From Sunxiuqinia sp963678245 (lineage in GTDB: Bacteria > Bacteroidota > Bacteroidia > Bacteroidales > Prolixibacteraceae), in the NCBI GenBank assembly GCA_965140765.1, contig OZ223309.1, positions 2,976,001-3,040,000 on the forward strand: DNA of 64,000 nt, in the 5' to 3' direction. The notes under the pieces are model-generated. The model was not told where the DNA came from. It did no database searches and worked only from the letters and a program-made list of their open reading frames with translations. Each line of letters begins with the position of its first letter. The stretch's first letter is position 1. This document shows, piece by piece, positions 18,402 to 28,356 of this stretch. A program made the position numbers and the translations under genes.

Positions 18402-20039
18402 TTATTTATTATCTGGCAAAAAGCTCGGATACATATAATCATGAGGTGGTACAAAATTTTCTTTGATGGTGCGAATAGACACCCATCTCAAGAAATTAAA
18501 GACAGAACCTGCTTTATCATCAGTGCCGGAACCTCTTGCGCCTCCAAATGGCTGCTGCCCCACAACTGCGCCTGTTGGTTTATCGTTAATATAAAAGTTT
18601 CCGGCAGCATTTTCCAAACGCTTGGTTATCTTTTCAATATTGTAACGGTCTTGCGACATCACAGCTCCGGTTAATGCATAGATCGAAGTATTATCCAAAA
18701 TGGTAAGCGTTTCTTCCATTTTTTCATCTTCGTAAACATAGACCGTCAACACCGGCCCAAACAATTCATCAACCATGGTCACATAATCCGGCTTTTTAGC
18801 TAAAATTACGGTTGGTTCAATAAAGTACCCCACCGACTTATCATGATTTCCACCAAAAATAACTTCAGCATCCTCGTCCTCTTTAGCACGATCGATGTAT
18901 CCCGAAAGCTTATCAAATGAGCTTTCATCGATCACTGCATTTACAAAATTGGTGAAATCTTCGGGAGAACCCATTTTTATCGTCGACAAAGCCTTTCCTA
19001 CACGTTCTTTAACATCGTCCCAAATACTTGCAGGCACATAGCAGCGAGAAGCTGCCGAACACTTTTGCCCCTGATATTCGAAAGCACCGCGCACCATCGC
19101 AATTACCAATGCCTGACGATCAACCGTACTATCGGCAAAAATGAAATCCTTACCACCAGTCTCGCCAACAATACGAGGATATGATTTATACTTATAAATA
19201 TTTTCACCTATTGTTTTCCAAATGCTTTGGAATACGCCGGTTGATCCGGTAAAGTGGATACCTGCAAAATCAGGATGAGTAAAAACGGTTTCGGCAGCAA
19301 CAGGTCCGGAAACATAAACAATATTAATTACTCCGTCAGGCAATCCCGCTTCCTTGAAAATTTCCATGATTACAGCAGCCGAATAAACAGCTGTTTTTGA
19401 AGGCTTCCACACAGCAACGTTCCCCATCATTGCGGGCGCAGCAGGAAGGTTTCCGGCAATTGAGGTAAAATTAAACGGAGTCAGTGCAAATACAAAACCT
19501 TCCAACGGACGGAACTCACTGTAGTTCCAGATTCCCGGCGCCGATTCCGGTTGCATTTTATAAATATCAGTCATGCACTTTACTCCAAACCTGAAGAAAT
19601 CAGCCAATTCGCACGCAGCATCAATTTCAGATTGGTAGGCATTTTTCGACTGACCAAGCATAGTCGCGGCGTTAATTTTATCACGGTATGGTCCAGCCAG
19701 CAAATCAGCAGCTTTCAAAAATATTGATGCCCGATGTTGCCAACTCAAGGCAGCCCACTTTTCGCGTGCTTCAAGAGCCGACTCAATAGCCATTTGAACA
19801 TGCGACGCATCGCCTTGATAGTAATAACCCAAGGTATGTTTAAAATCATGTGGTGGAGAAATTCTCATTCGCCTATTAGTTGTAACTTCCTTTCCTCCAA
19901 TAATCATAGGTAGCTCAACTTCCACACTTTTCAATTCCTTAAGCTTAGCTTTAAGCGATACTCTTTCGGGTGATCCGGGAGCGAAACTTTTTACCGGTTC
20001 ATTCTTTACATGCGGAATATTAAAAAAACCTTTTGCCAT
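18402..20039 (-). CDS. pruA: 1-pyrroline-5-carboxylate (glutamate semialdehyde) dehydrogenase
   Basis: Oxidises L-glutamate gamma-semialdehyde to glutamate with NAD+, the second step of proline (and arginine/ornithine) catabolism. The ATG at 20039 gives 545 residues, the normal length of the eukaryote-like single-function enzyme. Seen: FVFALTPFNFTSIAGNLP near 185, GxxGF-type FTGSTGVF near 258, GETGGKDF near 295 (general-base Glu) and GQKCSAASRCYVP near 330 (catalytic Cys). No proline dehydrogenase gene is adjacent. It has its own terminator and a candidate -7 box. Confidence 0.95.
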   Translation of the reverse strand: MAKGFFNIPHVKNEPVKSFAPGSPERVSLKAKLKELKSVEVELPMIIGGKEVTTNRRMRISPPHDFKHTLGYYYQGDASHVQMAIESALEAREKWAALSWQHRASIFLKAADLLAGPYRDKINAATMLGQSKNAYQSEIDAACELADFFRFGVKCMTDIYKMQPESAPGIWNYSEFRPLEGFVFALTPFNFTSIAGNLPAAPAMMGNVAVWKPSKTAVYSAAVIMEIFKEAGLPDGVINIVYVSGPVAAETVFTHPDFAGIHFTGSTGVFQSIWKTIGENIYKYKSYPRIVGETGGKDFIFADSTVDRQALVIAMVRGAFEYQGQKCSAASRCYVPASIWDDVKERVGKALSTIKMGSPEDFTNFVNAVIDESSFDKLSGYIDRAKEDEDAEVIFGGNHDKSVGYFIEPTVILAKKPDYVTMVDELFGPVLTVYVYEDEKMEETLTILDNTSIYALTGAVMSQDRYNIEKITKRLENAAGNFYINDKPTGAVVGQQPFGGARGSGTDDKAGSVFNFLRWVSIRTIKENFVPPHDYMYPSFLPDNK

Positions 20040-20080
20040 AACCAATTCATTTAGTAGTGATTTCTATGTCAGTGTTATTG

Positions 20081-20088
20081 CAAAACTA
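20081..20088 (-). promoter_or_regulatory. Candidate -7 box for pruA
   Basis: Leftward TAGTTTTG matches TAnnTTTG fully and lies 42 bases before the pruA start. No TTTG at the expected -33 distance. Confidence 0.4.
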
Positions 20089-20217
20089 TCGAAAGGACAA
20101 CAATTAATTACTAATAAAAATCAGTTTTGGAAATTAGAACAAACAATATGTTGGATAAAATTTATTCCCACCTAAAAATTGCTATATTTAGTGCGATTTT
20201 TAACGGCACATTTTTTC

Positions 20218-22308
20218 ATGCTTAAAGCAATATATCACTTCATTACGAAACCCTATTTATTATCAACAAGTGAAGATAAACGAAAAATTATCGGGCTTCA
20301 CATTGTTCTGTTTCTGGGATTACTATATTCATTAACCGACTTTACGATTTCTATTTCAGGTTACAACCTGAATGAATGTATTCCCGGGGATGTTTCAATA
20401 ATAGCAATCACGATCATTGGCCTGTATTGTTTACGTAATGCACGTCCTCAATGCGCTGTAAATACCGTATTTCTTATACCTTTTGCCGTCTATTTCTTTT
20501 TTATCTCATCGCAGTATTCAATTCTTCCAATAAAGAATGCTCTACCTTACACCGTGTGGTCTCTCATTCCCGGATTCTTATTCATTCTTCTTTTAAGTTA
20601 TAAGACCGGACAAAAATTACTGATTAACTATGCAGTGAGCATTGTTACCGTTTGCTTTCATTTATACAAGGCTGATCGTTTTGGGGATGCAACAGGTATT
20701 TATTGGCCAACAGATGAGCTAATATTAAACCCTCTGTTAATCATTACAATTGCTTTTACCGTAACTTTTCTGATTTCCACGAATTACGAACTTGTACTTA
20801 AAGAACTACGAAATCAGGTTGAAACGACCGATTCCCAAATTAATAATACGGTAAAATCGTTTCGGCAAGGGGTTATACTAATGCGCATCATTAAAGATGA
20901 AATGAACACTCCTATTGGGTTGAAGGTCGTTAAAACGAATCCGGCATTTCAACGAATGTTTAAGATTAACCCACGGGAAATTCACAATACCGATGCAGAT
21001 GTTATTTTCCCAAAGGTTTTTCGCAACTCGTTTGACTGGAACAACCACTATTTACACAGCAAAACAAAACAACGGACGCAGTTTTTTGTAGAGCACCTCG
21101 ACAAGTGGTTCGATGTTTATGTTTTAAATCCCGACTCAGATCAGATTGCCAGTATTTTTTATGATACGACCTCTCACAACGAAACCATAAAAGAACTGGG
21201 GGACAGTCGCAGACGTTACAAGGTTTTGCTGGAAGCAATTCCCGACATCTTCTTCATTATCGATAAAGATGGTATATACATGGACTTTGTCATTAAAGAA
21301 TCGGAGTTGATTCAGATTAATGCCGATGATATTATTGGAAACTCTATTTTCGAGGTTGGTTTTTCTGAAAAGATGTCGCGAAAAATCTTTCAATGTATTC
21401 AGGATGCCATTAGCCGGGATACCATTGAGACTATTGAATATGCATTAGATGTTAAAAAAGGAACAGCGATGTTTGAAATGCGCATTGCCCGTTTAGATGA
21501 AAACTCTGTTATTTCGATCGCCCGCGATATTACCAAACGAAAAATAGCTGAAATTCGCCTGGAAGAAGCCAAACATAAAGCCGAAGAAGCAGACCAGCTA
21601 AAATCAGCCTTTTTAGCGAATATTTCTCATGAGATCAGAACTCCGATGAATGCGATTATTGGATTTTCAAAAATGATTGGCTCTTCGGATTTCGACCTGG
21701 AAGAAAAAAATAAATTCATAGACATTATCGTCTCCAATGGTAAATTACTTATGGAAATGATCAACGACATGATCAGCCTCTCGAAGATTGAAAGCAAACA
21801 AGTGTATGTAAAAGAAGGCTTTTGTAAAGTTAATGACTTGATGGTTGATCTTTACCGTGAGTATAGTTTTGATTTGACCTCAAAACCTATCCGATTGAAA
21901 CTAAACAACCAAAATGCCAATCCCAAGTTTGGTGTTGTAACGGACAAACAATTGCTAAACGAAATACTAAAAAAACTACTTGATAATGCCGTGAAGTTCA
22001 CTAACGAAGGGGAAATTGAGTTTGGCTATCAAATGGATGGTAAAGAGCGGCTCCAATTTTTCGTGAGAGATACCGGCATTGGAATTGATGAGGCTCAAAT
22101 CATTCGCATCTTCGAACGCTTTCATCAGCTAGACAATAAGACAACCCGGAAATACGAAGGAACGGGACTAGGGCTGGCAATTGCGCAACATTACGCCAGC
22201 TTGCTGGGCGGACCAATCGAAGTTAATTCGGAAATCGACAAAGGCTCTAGGTTCTATTTCAGTATACCTTTTAAAAACGGAGAAGGAACCCTGCAGGTCG
22301 TTCGTTAG
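20218..22308 (+). CDS. Membrane-bound PAS sensor histidine kinase
   Basis: Starting at the ATG at 20218 (a TTG at 20179 is in frame), 696 residues. About six transmembrane helices form the N-terminal sensor (about residues 20-205), followed by two PAS-like domains (about 215-320 and 330-450), HisKA with ISHEIRTPMNAIIGFSK (phospho-His about 471), and HATPase with an N-type box (LLDNAVKFTNEGE), DTGIGI and GTGLGLAIA. There is no receiver, so a separate response regulator is needed and none is adjacent. TATATTTA at 20183-20190, one base off the -7 consensus, is a possible promoter element. It overlaps the next, opposing gene by four bases at its 3' end. Confidence 0.88.
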   Translation: MLKAIYHFITKPYLLSTSEDKRKIIGLHIVLFLGLLYSLTDFTISISGYNLNECIPGDVSIIAITIIGLYCLRNARPQCAVNTVFLIPFAVYFFFISSQYSILPIKNALPYTVWSLIPGFLFILLLSYKTGQKLLINYAVSIVTVCFHLYKADRFGDATGIYWPTDELILNPLLIITIAFTVTFLISTNYELVLKELRNQVETTDSQINNTVKSFRQGVILMRIIKDEMNTPIGLKVVKTNPAFQRMFKINPREIHNTDADVIFPKVFRNSFDWNNHYLHSKTKQRTQFFVEHLDKWFDVYVLNPDSDQIASIFYDTTSHNETIKELGDSRRRYKVLLEAIPDIFFIIDKDGIYMDFVIKESELIQINADDIIGNSIFEVGFSEKMSRKIFQCIQDAISRDTIETIEYALDVKKGTAMFEMRIARLDENSVISIARDITKRKIAEIRLEEAKHKAEEADQLKSAFLANISHEIRTPMNAIIGFSKMIGSSDFDLEEKNKFIDIIVSNGKLLMEMINDMISLSKIESKQVYVKEGFCKVNDLMVDLYREYSFDLTSKPIRLKLNNQNANPKFGVVTDKQLLNEILKKLLDNAVKFTNEGEIEFGYQMDGKERLQFFVRDTGIGIDEAQIIRIFERFHQLDNKTTRKYEGTGLGLAIAQHYASLLGGPIEVNSEIDKGSRFYFSIPFKNGEGTLQVVR

Positions 22309-23588
22309 AAATCGGCTTCTAGTTGTTTGTAACCAACCAACTGATCATACCTGCCGGATATGTCTCTATAATAGACGAAAATCTGGTACTCATTTTCGGT
22401 TTCGTAATGCGACCCTTCGAGAACAGTTGCATCGGCCTTTTTACTCCCCTCGGGAACATAAACGTACTGATAGTTATAATATCCTTGCTTCAGCAATAGT
22501 GTCAATTCATAGCTGGCGGTTTCATAATTCCAAGTCATCTCATTACTTTTATTGGCATTCCAACTGGTCAATGCTCCAAATACATTAACCGACCCGCCAA
22601 CCAATTGTGCTTCTAATGGTAAAGTAAAATGTACAAAAAAATAATCGCACTCGGTGTCATAATCATCTACCCGATCCTGGCTTTCAACAACATACTTTCC
22701 ATTCATTTCTTTGTACGGAAAATATTTCTTATTTGCCCGAAGCTCATCTACCATCAATGTCGCATGATAATATGGTCTAAAAAAATTGATTGATGCGACA
22801 TTCTCCCCGGTATACTTTCGGGTACGAATATCAAAATACCGATATTCATTTCCTCCGGGAAAAACGTTTTCTTTATCGTAATTATAATCCAACTCATGCT
22901 CCTTGATAAAAAGTGGTTTCAAATCCCGAATTGCGGTATCCCACCTTCCATTTTTGATAATCACAACTTTCACCTCGTCTCTTGGATTAAGAATCGGCAA
23001 ATTTTCGTGATAAATAGTAAAGTCAACTTCCTGGTTATCTCCTTTAAACGGATCGAACGTAGCCCGTTTCACAGTTCCCGCAACTCTAACCTTGTGTTCA
23101 AGAACCTGAAACCTACGGGTAAGCACTAATTTTTCTTTATCCTGATCTTCGTATACAACTAATACATAATTGCCCGACTTAGTTATGCGCACATCTTCGT
23201 TTGGTACCCGGATCAGGTAATTGACATATGTCATCGTCGTATTAAAGCTGGGAGCATAATCGGTTACCGGATTATCAAAGAATCCATCTAAATACTCATT
23301 CTGAAGAATGTATGATTCATTCCAATCAGCATCGCAATGCACGATCGTATAGTAGTAATTTTTTGTTTCGTTTGATAAATCATCAAACTTAAAAATCAGA
23401 TTAACGTCACTTCCCAATTCATAGATTGGATCACTAAGCTCATAGCCCTCCCGAAAAGCCTTTACCGTTCTAATCTCTTCTTTGAAAACTGCATTTTGAT
23501 AATGGTACTCGCTCTCATTTTGCGCCTGAGAATTTAATGTAAAAATAACGCAGCAATTTATGACGATTATGTAAATTAAAATCCGCAT
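22305..23588 (-). CDS. Type IX secretion system plug protein (DUF5103 family)
   Basis: A 427-residue exported protein with a signal peptide ending near residue 22 (TLNSQAQ). The three-part layout fits the family first called DUF5103: a first domain with SDPIYELGSDVNLIFKFDDL and YYYTIVHCDADWNES (about 50-110), a middle beta domain, and a late QLVGGSVNVFGALTSWN and GYYNYQYVYVP (about 330-400). In Flavobacterium this protein seals the lateral or periplasmic side of the SprA translocon when idle. No other type IX gene is adjacent, but gldFG is elsewhere in the window. Confidence is high for the family, moderate for the role in this organism. Confidence 0.85.
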   Translation of the reverse strand: MRILIYIIVINCCVIFTLNSQAQNESEYHYQNAVFKEEIRTVKAFREGYELSDPIYELGSDVNLIFKFDDLSNETKNYYYTIVHCDADWNESYILQNEYLDGFFDNPVTDYAPSFNTTMTYVNYLIRVPNEDVRITKSGNYVLVVYEDQDKEKLVLTRRFQVLEHKVRVAGTVKRATFDPFKGDNQEVDFTIYHENLPILNPRDEVKVVIIKNGRWDTAIRDLKPLFIKEHELDYNYDKENVFPGGNEYRYFDIRTRKYTGENVASINFFRPYYHATLMVDELRANKKYFPYKEMNGKYVVESQDRVDDYDTECDYFFVHFTLPLEAQLVGGSVNVFGALTSWNANKSNEMTWNYETASYELTLLLKQGYYNYQYVYVPEGSKKADATVLEGSHYETENEYQIFVYYRDISGRYDQLVGYKQLEADF

Positions 23589-23719
23589 TTGTTTGATCTT
23601 TTTTCACCTAAGCTCTACGTTTTCAAGTCAAAGCCTACGATTACTGTTTAAACATGCTTTGATTCGAACGTTTAAACGTATATAAATATTTCAATCTTTA
23701 TAAGTTTGTAAAACAAAGA

Positions 23720-23750
23720 TTGTGAAAAGTTTTTTAAATATGTACTTTTG
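23720..23750 (+). promoter_or_regulatory. Promoter of the nqr operon
   Basis: TTG at 23720-23722 and TACTTTTG at 23743-23750 are 20 bases apart, matching the Bacteroidota primary sigma factor pattern. The nqrA start codon is 34 bases after the -7 box, leaving a leader of about 27 bases. It is the best two-box promoter I found in the window. Confidence 0.65.
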
Positions 23751-23784
23751 CCACCCTAAATAATAACTACAACAAGGGATTACA

Positions 23785-25137
23785 ATGTCAAAGCATTTTA
23801 AATTGAAACGCGGATTCAATATCCGGTTGAAAGGAACTGCCGAGGTGGTTCTGGAGGATGCTCCCGCACCGAAAACAGTAGCCCTAAAGCCAACTGATTT
23901 TCCAGGCTTAACGCCTAAGCTGAAAGTGAAAGCCGAGGCAAAGGTTAAAGCTGGTGATGCCCTCTTTTTCGACAAGTACAATCCAGAAATTATATTTACA
24001 TCTCCCGTAAGTGGCACAGTAAAATCTGTCAACAGGGGCGAGCGTAGAAAGGTTTTAGAGATTGTAATTGAGCCTGACGGCACCAGTGAATATATAAAAT
24101 TCACAAAGGCTGATCCGTCAACTTTGTCGCGTGAACAAATTCGGGAACAAATCCTAAAAAGTGGCATCTGGCCATTTATTAAACAACGTCCTTATGGTGT
24201 TTTAGCAAAGCCCAGCGATGTACCAACTCACATCGCTATTTCAGCTTTCGATTCGTCGCCACTGGCACCTGATCCCGATTTCGTGTTCTCCAAAGAGCAA
24301 TCAGCACTTCAAACCGGAATCGATGCAGTAAGCAAACTAACGGATGGAAAAGTATTTTTGGGATTATCCCCGGAACAATCTTCCGGCGTATTCTCGAAAC
24401 TGAAAAACATTGAAACCAATACATTCAGCGGCCCACATCCGGCAGGAAATGTAGGTATCCAAATCAGTAAAGTTTGCCCAATTGGCAAAGACGATCTTAT
24501 TTGGACACTAAGTCCTCAGGCGCTTGTTTATATTGGTCGTTTATTTGCTACAGGGCAGGTCGACTTCAGTAAAACGATTGCTTTGACTGGCTCGGAAGTA
24601 AAAACTCCCAAATACATAAAAACCATCCACGGAACTGAATTGACCGAGCTTTTAAAAGGAAAAACAAAAGGAAAAGTCAAAGAAAGAATTATCAGTGGAA
24701 ATGTACTGACAGGAGAGAAAGTTGATTCAGATAACTTTTTGGGTTATTTCGATCAGCAAATCACAATTATCCCTGAAGGTAATGAGTATGAATTTATGGG
24801 TTGGGCTGCTCCTGGATTTGATAAATTTTCAGCCAGCAAGGCCTTTTTCTCCAAGCTTCTTCCAAAAAAAGAGTATACGCTGAGTGCCAACATGCATGGG
24901 GGTGAACGCGCATTTGTTCTTTCGGGACAATATGAAAAATTCCTTCCGATGGACATATTACCAGTTCATTTGCTAAAGGCCATTTTGGTTAACGATATCG
25001 ACAAAATGGAACAACTCGGAATTTATGAAGTAATTGAGGAAGATTTAGCTTTATGTGAATATGCCTGTACATCCAAAATCAAAGTACAGAATATTTTACG
25101 AGAAGGAATCAACTCAATGATTAAAGAGTTAGGATAA
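23785..25137 (+). CDS. nqrA: Na+-translocating NADH:quinone reductase subunit A
   Basis: First gene of the nqrABCDEF operon encoding the inner-membrane pump that oxidises NADH, reduces ubiquinone or menaquinone and exports sodium. The 450-residue NqrA is the soluble quinone-site subunit. Seen: RGFNIRLKGTAE at the start, FPGLTPKLKVKAEAKVKAGDALFFDK near 37-62 (biotinyl/lipoyl-like fold) and the late CEYACTSKIKVQNILREGI. The length matches known subunits. nqrB follows after 34 bases. Confidence 0.96.
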   Translation: MSKHFKLKRGFNIRLKGTAEVVLEDAPAPKTVALKPTDFPGLTPKLKVKAEAKVKAGDALFFDKYNPEIIFTSPVSGTVKSVNRGERRKVLEIVIEPDGTSEYIKFTKADPSTLSREQIREQILKSGIWPFIKQRPYGVLAKPSDVPTHIAISAFDSSPLAPDPDFVFSKEQSALQTGIDAVSKLTDGKVFLGLSPEQSSGVFSKLKNIETNTFSGPHPAGNVGIQISKVCPIGKDDLIWTLSPQALVYIGRLFATGQVDFSKTIALTGSEVKTPKYIKTIHGTELTELLKGKTKGKVKERIISGNVLTGEKVDSDNFLGYFDQQITIIPEGNEYEFMGWAAPGFDKFSASKAFFSKLLPKKEYTLSANMHGGERAFVLSGQYEKFLPMDILPVHLLKAILVNDIDKMEQLGIYEVIEEDLALCEYACTSKIKVQNILREGINSMIKELG

Positions 25138-25171
25138 ATGATGTTGTTCTCAAAACAAAATAGATAATTCA

Positions 25172-26329
25172 ATGAAAGCGTTAAAGAACTTTTTTGAGAA
25201 AACGAAACCATATGTACAGAAAGGAGCCAAATACCATTGGCTACACTCAACACACGATGCTTTCTTCACATTGGCCTTCGTTCAGAAAGATACATCCAAA
25301 TCAGGAACTCATATACATGATTATATTGATTTGAAAAGAACCATGGGAATCGTGGTTTTTGCTCTTGTCCCTGCATTGCTTATGGGAATGTACAATATCG
25401 GATACCAACACTTTGGTGCTTTAGGCCAATTGGAAACGGCTGCGTTTTTCGACCTGTTTCTTTTTGGATTACTGAAGGTACTGCCTGTTATTCTTGTTTC
25501 ATACATTGTTGGATTGGGTATTGAGTTTATTTTCGCCCAATTCCGAGGTCATGAGGTGAACGAAGGATTTTTGGTTTCCGGTATTTTAATTCCAATGGTG
25601 ATGCCAATTAATACGCCACTCTGGATGATTGGTGTGGCCACAGCCTTTGCTGTTGTATTTGGAAAAGAAGTATTTGGAGGAACTGGAATGAATATCTGGA
25701 ATCCTGCGCTTGTTGCCCGGGCATTCTTATTTTTCGCATATCCGGCACAAATGTCTGGTGATTCAGTTTGGATTTCAGCCAGTGGTATCGAAAAAATGGC
25801 TGATGGTTTTACTGGTGCAACACCGATGGCCCAAGCTGTTTTAGGGAATACTGACCTTAATGTTTGGGATGCCTTTGTTGGTTTGATACCCGGTTCGATT
25901 GGCGAAACTTCAACATTAGCCATTCTTATTGGTGCTGCAATTCTGATCATCACCGGTATTGGAAATTGGAAAATTATGCTCTCGACTGTTTTAGGTGGAC
26001 TGTTTATGGGTATTCTGCTGAATGTTTTTGCAGTAAATGCTTATATGGAAATGCCTTTCTGGGAGCATTTAATCATTGGAGGATTTGCATTTGGTGCTGT
26101 ATTTATGGCAACTGATCCGGTATCTGGAGCACAAACGGACAAGGGGAAATGGATCTACGGATTTTTAATTGGTGTATTAGCCATTTTAATTCGCGTTGTA
26201 AACCCTGCTTATCCGGAAGGAATGATGTTGGCCATCTTACTGATGAATACATTTGCTCCGCTGATCGACCATTACATCATTCAGGGCAATATCAAACGTC
26301 GTTTAAAACGTGTTCAACAGAGCGCTTAA
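25172..26329 (+). CDS. nqrB: Na+-translocating NADH:quinone reductase subunit B
   Basis: Polytopic membrane subunit (385 residues, about ten hydrophobic helices) that carries a covalently bound FMN and riboflavin and forms part of the sodium path. The flavinylation motif is visible as FTGATPMA with the acceptor Thr about 217. The N-terminal amphipathic region (MKALKNFFEKTKPYVQKGAK) precedes the first helix. Also typical is NIWNPALVARAFLFFAYP. Second gene in the operon. Confidence 0.96.
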   Translation: MKALKNFFEKTKPYVQKGAKYHWLHSTHDAFFTLAFVQKDTSKSGTHIHDYIDLKRTMGIVVFALVPALLMGMYNIGYQHFGALGQLETAAFFDLFLFGLLKVLPVILVSYIVGLGIEFIFAQFRGHEVNEGFLVSGILIPMVMPINTPLWMIGVATAFAVVFGKEVFGGTGMNIWNPALVARAFLFFAYPAQMSGDSVWISASGIEKMADGFTGATPMAQAVLGNTDLNVWDAFVGLIPGSIGETSTLAILIGAAILIITGIGNWKIMLSTVLGGLFMGILLNVFAVNAYMEMPFWEHLIIGGFAFGAVFMATDPVSGAQTDKGKWIYGFLIGVLAILIRVVNPAYPEGMMLAILLMNTFAPLIDHYIIQGNIKRRLKRVQQSA

Positions 26330-26348
26330 TCCCTAAAAGAATAAAGAA

Positions 26349-27041
26349 ATGGATAGGAACAGTAATGTTTACACATTTATATACGCATCGGGAATGGTGA
26401 TTTTGGTTGCTGCCATACTTTCATTGGCTGCCAGCAATTTAAAACCATTTCAGGATAAAAATATTGAGATTGAGAAAAAGCAAAACATTCTCTCCTCTGT
26501 CAATATAGCAGCTGATGCGACAAATGCAGAAGAAATCTACGCTGAAAAAATTGTCAATAGTTATATTGTCAATTCGAAAGGTGAGAAATTGGAAGGTAAT
26601 GCTTTTACCGTTGACTTGAAAAAAGAACGTGCAAAAGAATCTGACCAACAACAACTACCGGTTTTTGAATGCCAGATCGATGGCGACATCAAATACATTG
26701 TTCCACTTCGTGGAGCTGGTCTTTGGGGTCCAATTTGGGGATACCTGGCGTTGAACTCCGATATGTCGACTATTTATGGTGCTTCGTTTGACCACCAGGG
26801 AGAAACTCCAGGACTTGGAGCCGAAATTTCTACGCAGGCTTTTCAAAGCCAGTTTAAAGGAAAAGAGATTTACGACGATGGCGAGTTAGTCTCAATCACC
26901 GTTGCTAAGTCAAATGAATCAGCCCCAGAAATCCATAAAGTTGATGCAATTTCTGGAGGCACAATCACATCAAAAGGATTACAGAATATGATTTATGATG
27001 ATTTAAGTCTCTATAATGCTTTTTTCAACCAGAAAAAATAG
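26349..27041 (+). CDS. nqrC: Na+-translocating NADH:quinone reductase subunit C
   Basis: Single-pass subunit of 230 residues with a periplasmic FMN-binding domain. A transmembrane helix lies at about 10-30. GLWGPIWGYLALNSD and HQGETPGLGAEI are family marks. The FMN attachment motif reads SGGTITSKG with Thr about 205; most relatives have SGAT, so the Ala is replaced by Gly, which should still be recognised by the ApbE flavin transferase but is a departure. No apbE gene is in the window. Confidence 0.95.
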   Translation: MDRNSNVYTFIYASGMVILVAAILSLAASNLKPFQDKNIEIEKKQNILSSVNIAADATNAEEIYAEKIVNSYIVNSKGEKLEGNAFTVDLKKERAKESDQQQLPVFECQIDGDIKYIVPLRGAGLWGPIWGYLALNSDMSTIYGASFDHQGETPGLGAEISTQAFQSQFKGKEIYDDGELVSITVAKSNESAPEIHKVDAISGGTITSKGLQNMIYDDLSLYNAFFNQKK

Positions 27042-27047
27042 AAGAAA

Positions 27048-27698
27048 ATGAGCGATAAAGAACCTTTATTTTCAAAGAAAAATTTAAAACTGCTTAGCGA
27101 TCCGCTTGACAGTAGTAACCCAATTACCGTACAGGTTCTGGGTATTTGTTCGGCCTTAGCTGTAACCGCCCAATTAAAACCTTCGGTTGTTATGTCTTTA
27201 TCAGTAATGGCAGTATTGGCATTCGCAAATGTTATCGTCTCGCTATTACGGAATACCATCCCAAACCGGATTCGAATTATTGTTCAGCTAGTGGTAATTG
27301 CAGCCTTAGTAATTCTGGTTGACCAAGTACTGAAAGCATTTGTTTACGATGTAAGCAAGCAACTGTCAGTTTTCGTGGGCTTAATTATTACGAACTGTAT
27401 CATCATGGGACGACTGGAAGCCTTTGCCTTAGGAAACAAACCCTGGCCGTCATTCCTCGATGGGATTGGAAATGCTGCTGGCTACGGCGCAATTTTAGTT
27501 ATTGTTGGTTTCTTCCGCGAGTTATTTGGTAGTGGTACACTTTGGGGATTTCGTATTATCCCAGAGAGCTGGTACATCGAAAATGGTGGATTCTACGCCA
27601 ATAATGGTATGATGATCCTACCTCCTATGGCCTTAATAACTGTAGGAGCAATTATTTGGGTTCAACGCAGCCGAAACAGAAAACTGATTGAAGACTAA
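27048..27698 (+). CDS. nqrD: Na+-translocating NADH:quinone reductase subunit D
   Basis: Polytopic membrane subunit (216 residues, six helices) paired with NqrE; together they hold a [2Fe-2S] or Fe centre within the membrane through conserved Cys residues. Visible Cys positions are VLGICSALAV near 28 and ITNCIIMGRLEAFA near 120, the latter being the paired family motif. Gap to nqrC is six bases. Confidence 0.95.
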   Translation: MSDKEPLFSKKNLKLLSDPLDSSNPITVQVLGICSALAVTAQLKPSVVMSLSVMAVLAFANVIVSLLRNTIPNRIRIIVQLVVIAALVILVDQVLKAFVYDVSKQLSVFVGLIITNCIIMGRLEAFALGNKPWPSFLDGIGNAAGYGAILVIVGFFRELFGSGTLWGFRIIPESWYIENGGFYANNGMMILPPMALITVGAIIWVQRSRNRKLIED

Positions 27699-27718
27699 CG
27701 CGCAAAAGAATTGAAATT

Positions 27719-28336
27719 ATGGAAAACCTGATTAATATATTTATCAAATCCATCTTTATTGAGAACATGGTTTTTGCCTACTTCTTAGGTATGTGTTCTT
27801 ATCTGGCGGTATCCAAATCAGTAAAAACGGCTACCGGACTTGGACTAGCTGTTATCTTTGTTTTGGGTATTACCGTTCCTGTTGATTACCTATTGGAAAA
27901 GTACGTATTGAAAGAAGGAGCATTAACATGGTTAAGCCCAACTTTCGAAGCAGTAGACTTAAGCTTCCTGAGCTATATCATGTTTATCGCAGTTATTGCA
28001 TCCATGGTACAGTTGGTTGAAATGGTTGTTGAAAAATTTGCCCCGGTACTCTATACGCAGTTGGGTATTTTCTTACCACTAATTGCTGTTAACTGTGCAA
28101 TTCTTGGGGGATCTTTGTTCATGCAACAAAAAGCCTTTCTAAATATTGGCGAAGCTTCGGTTTATGGTTTAGGTTCCGGCGTCGGTTGGTTCCTGGCTAT
28201 TATTGGTATTGCTGCCATTCGTGAAAAAATTGAATACTCTCATGTTCCCGGCCCTTTAAAAGGTCTTGGTATAACCTTTATTGTCACGGGTTTAATGGGA
28301 TTAGCATTCATGGGATTCATGGGAATAAAACTATAA
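27719..28336 (+). CDS. nqrE: Na+-translocating NADH:quinone reductase subunit E
   Basis: Polytopic membrane subunit (205 residues, six helices), inverted structural partner of NqrD. Family segments are SIFIENMVFAYFLGMCSYLAV near 11-31 with its Cys, and FLPLIAVNCAILGGSLFM near 115-132 with the second conserved Cys. These Cys residues ligate the intramembrane iron centre in the Vibrio enzyme. Gap to nqrD is 20 bases. Confidence 0.96.
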   Translation: MENLINIFIKSIFIENMVFAYFLGMCSYLAVSKSVKTATGLGLAVIFVLGITVPVDYLLEKYVLKEGALTWLSPTFEAVDLSFLSYIMFIAVIASMVQLVEMVVEKFAPVLYTQLGIFLPLIAVNCAILGGSLFMQQKAFLNIGEASVYGLGSGVGWFLAIIGIAAIREKIEYSHVPGPLKGLGITFIVTGLMGLAFMGFMGIKL

Positions 28337-28356
28337 TCAGATAAAAACTAAGAACA

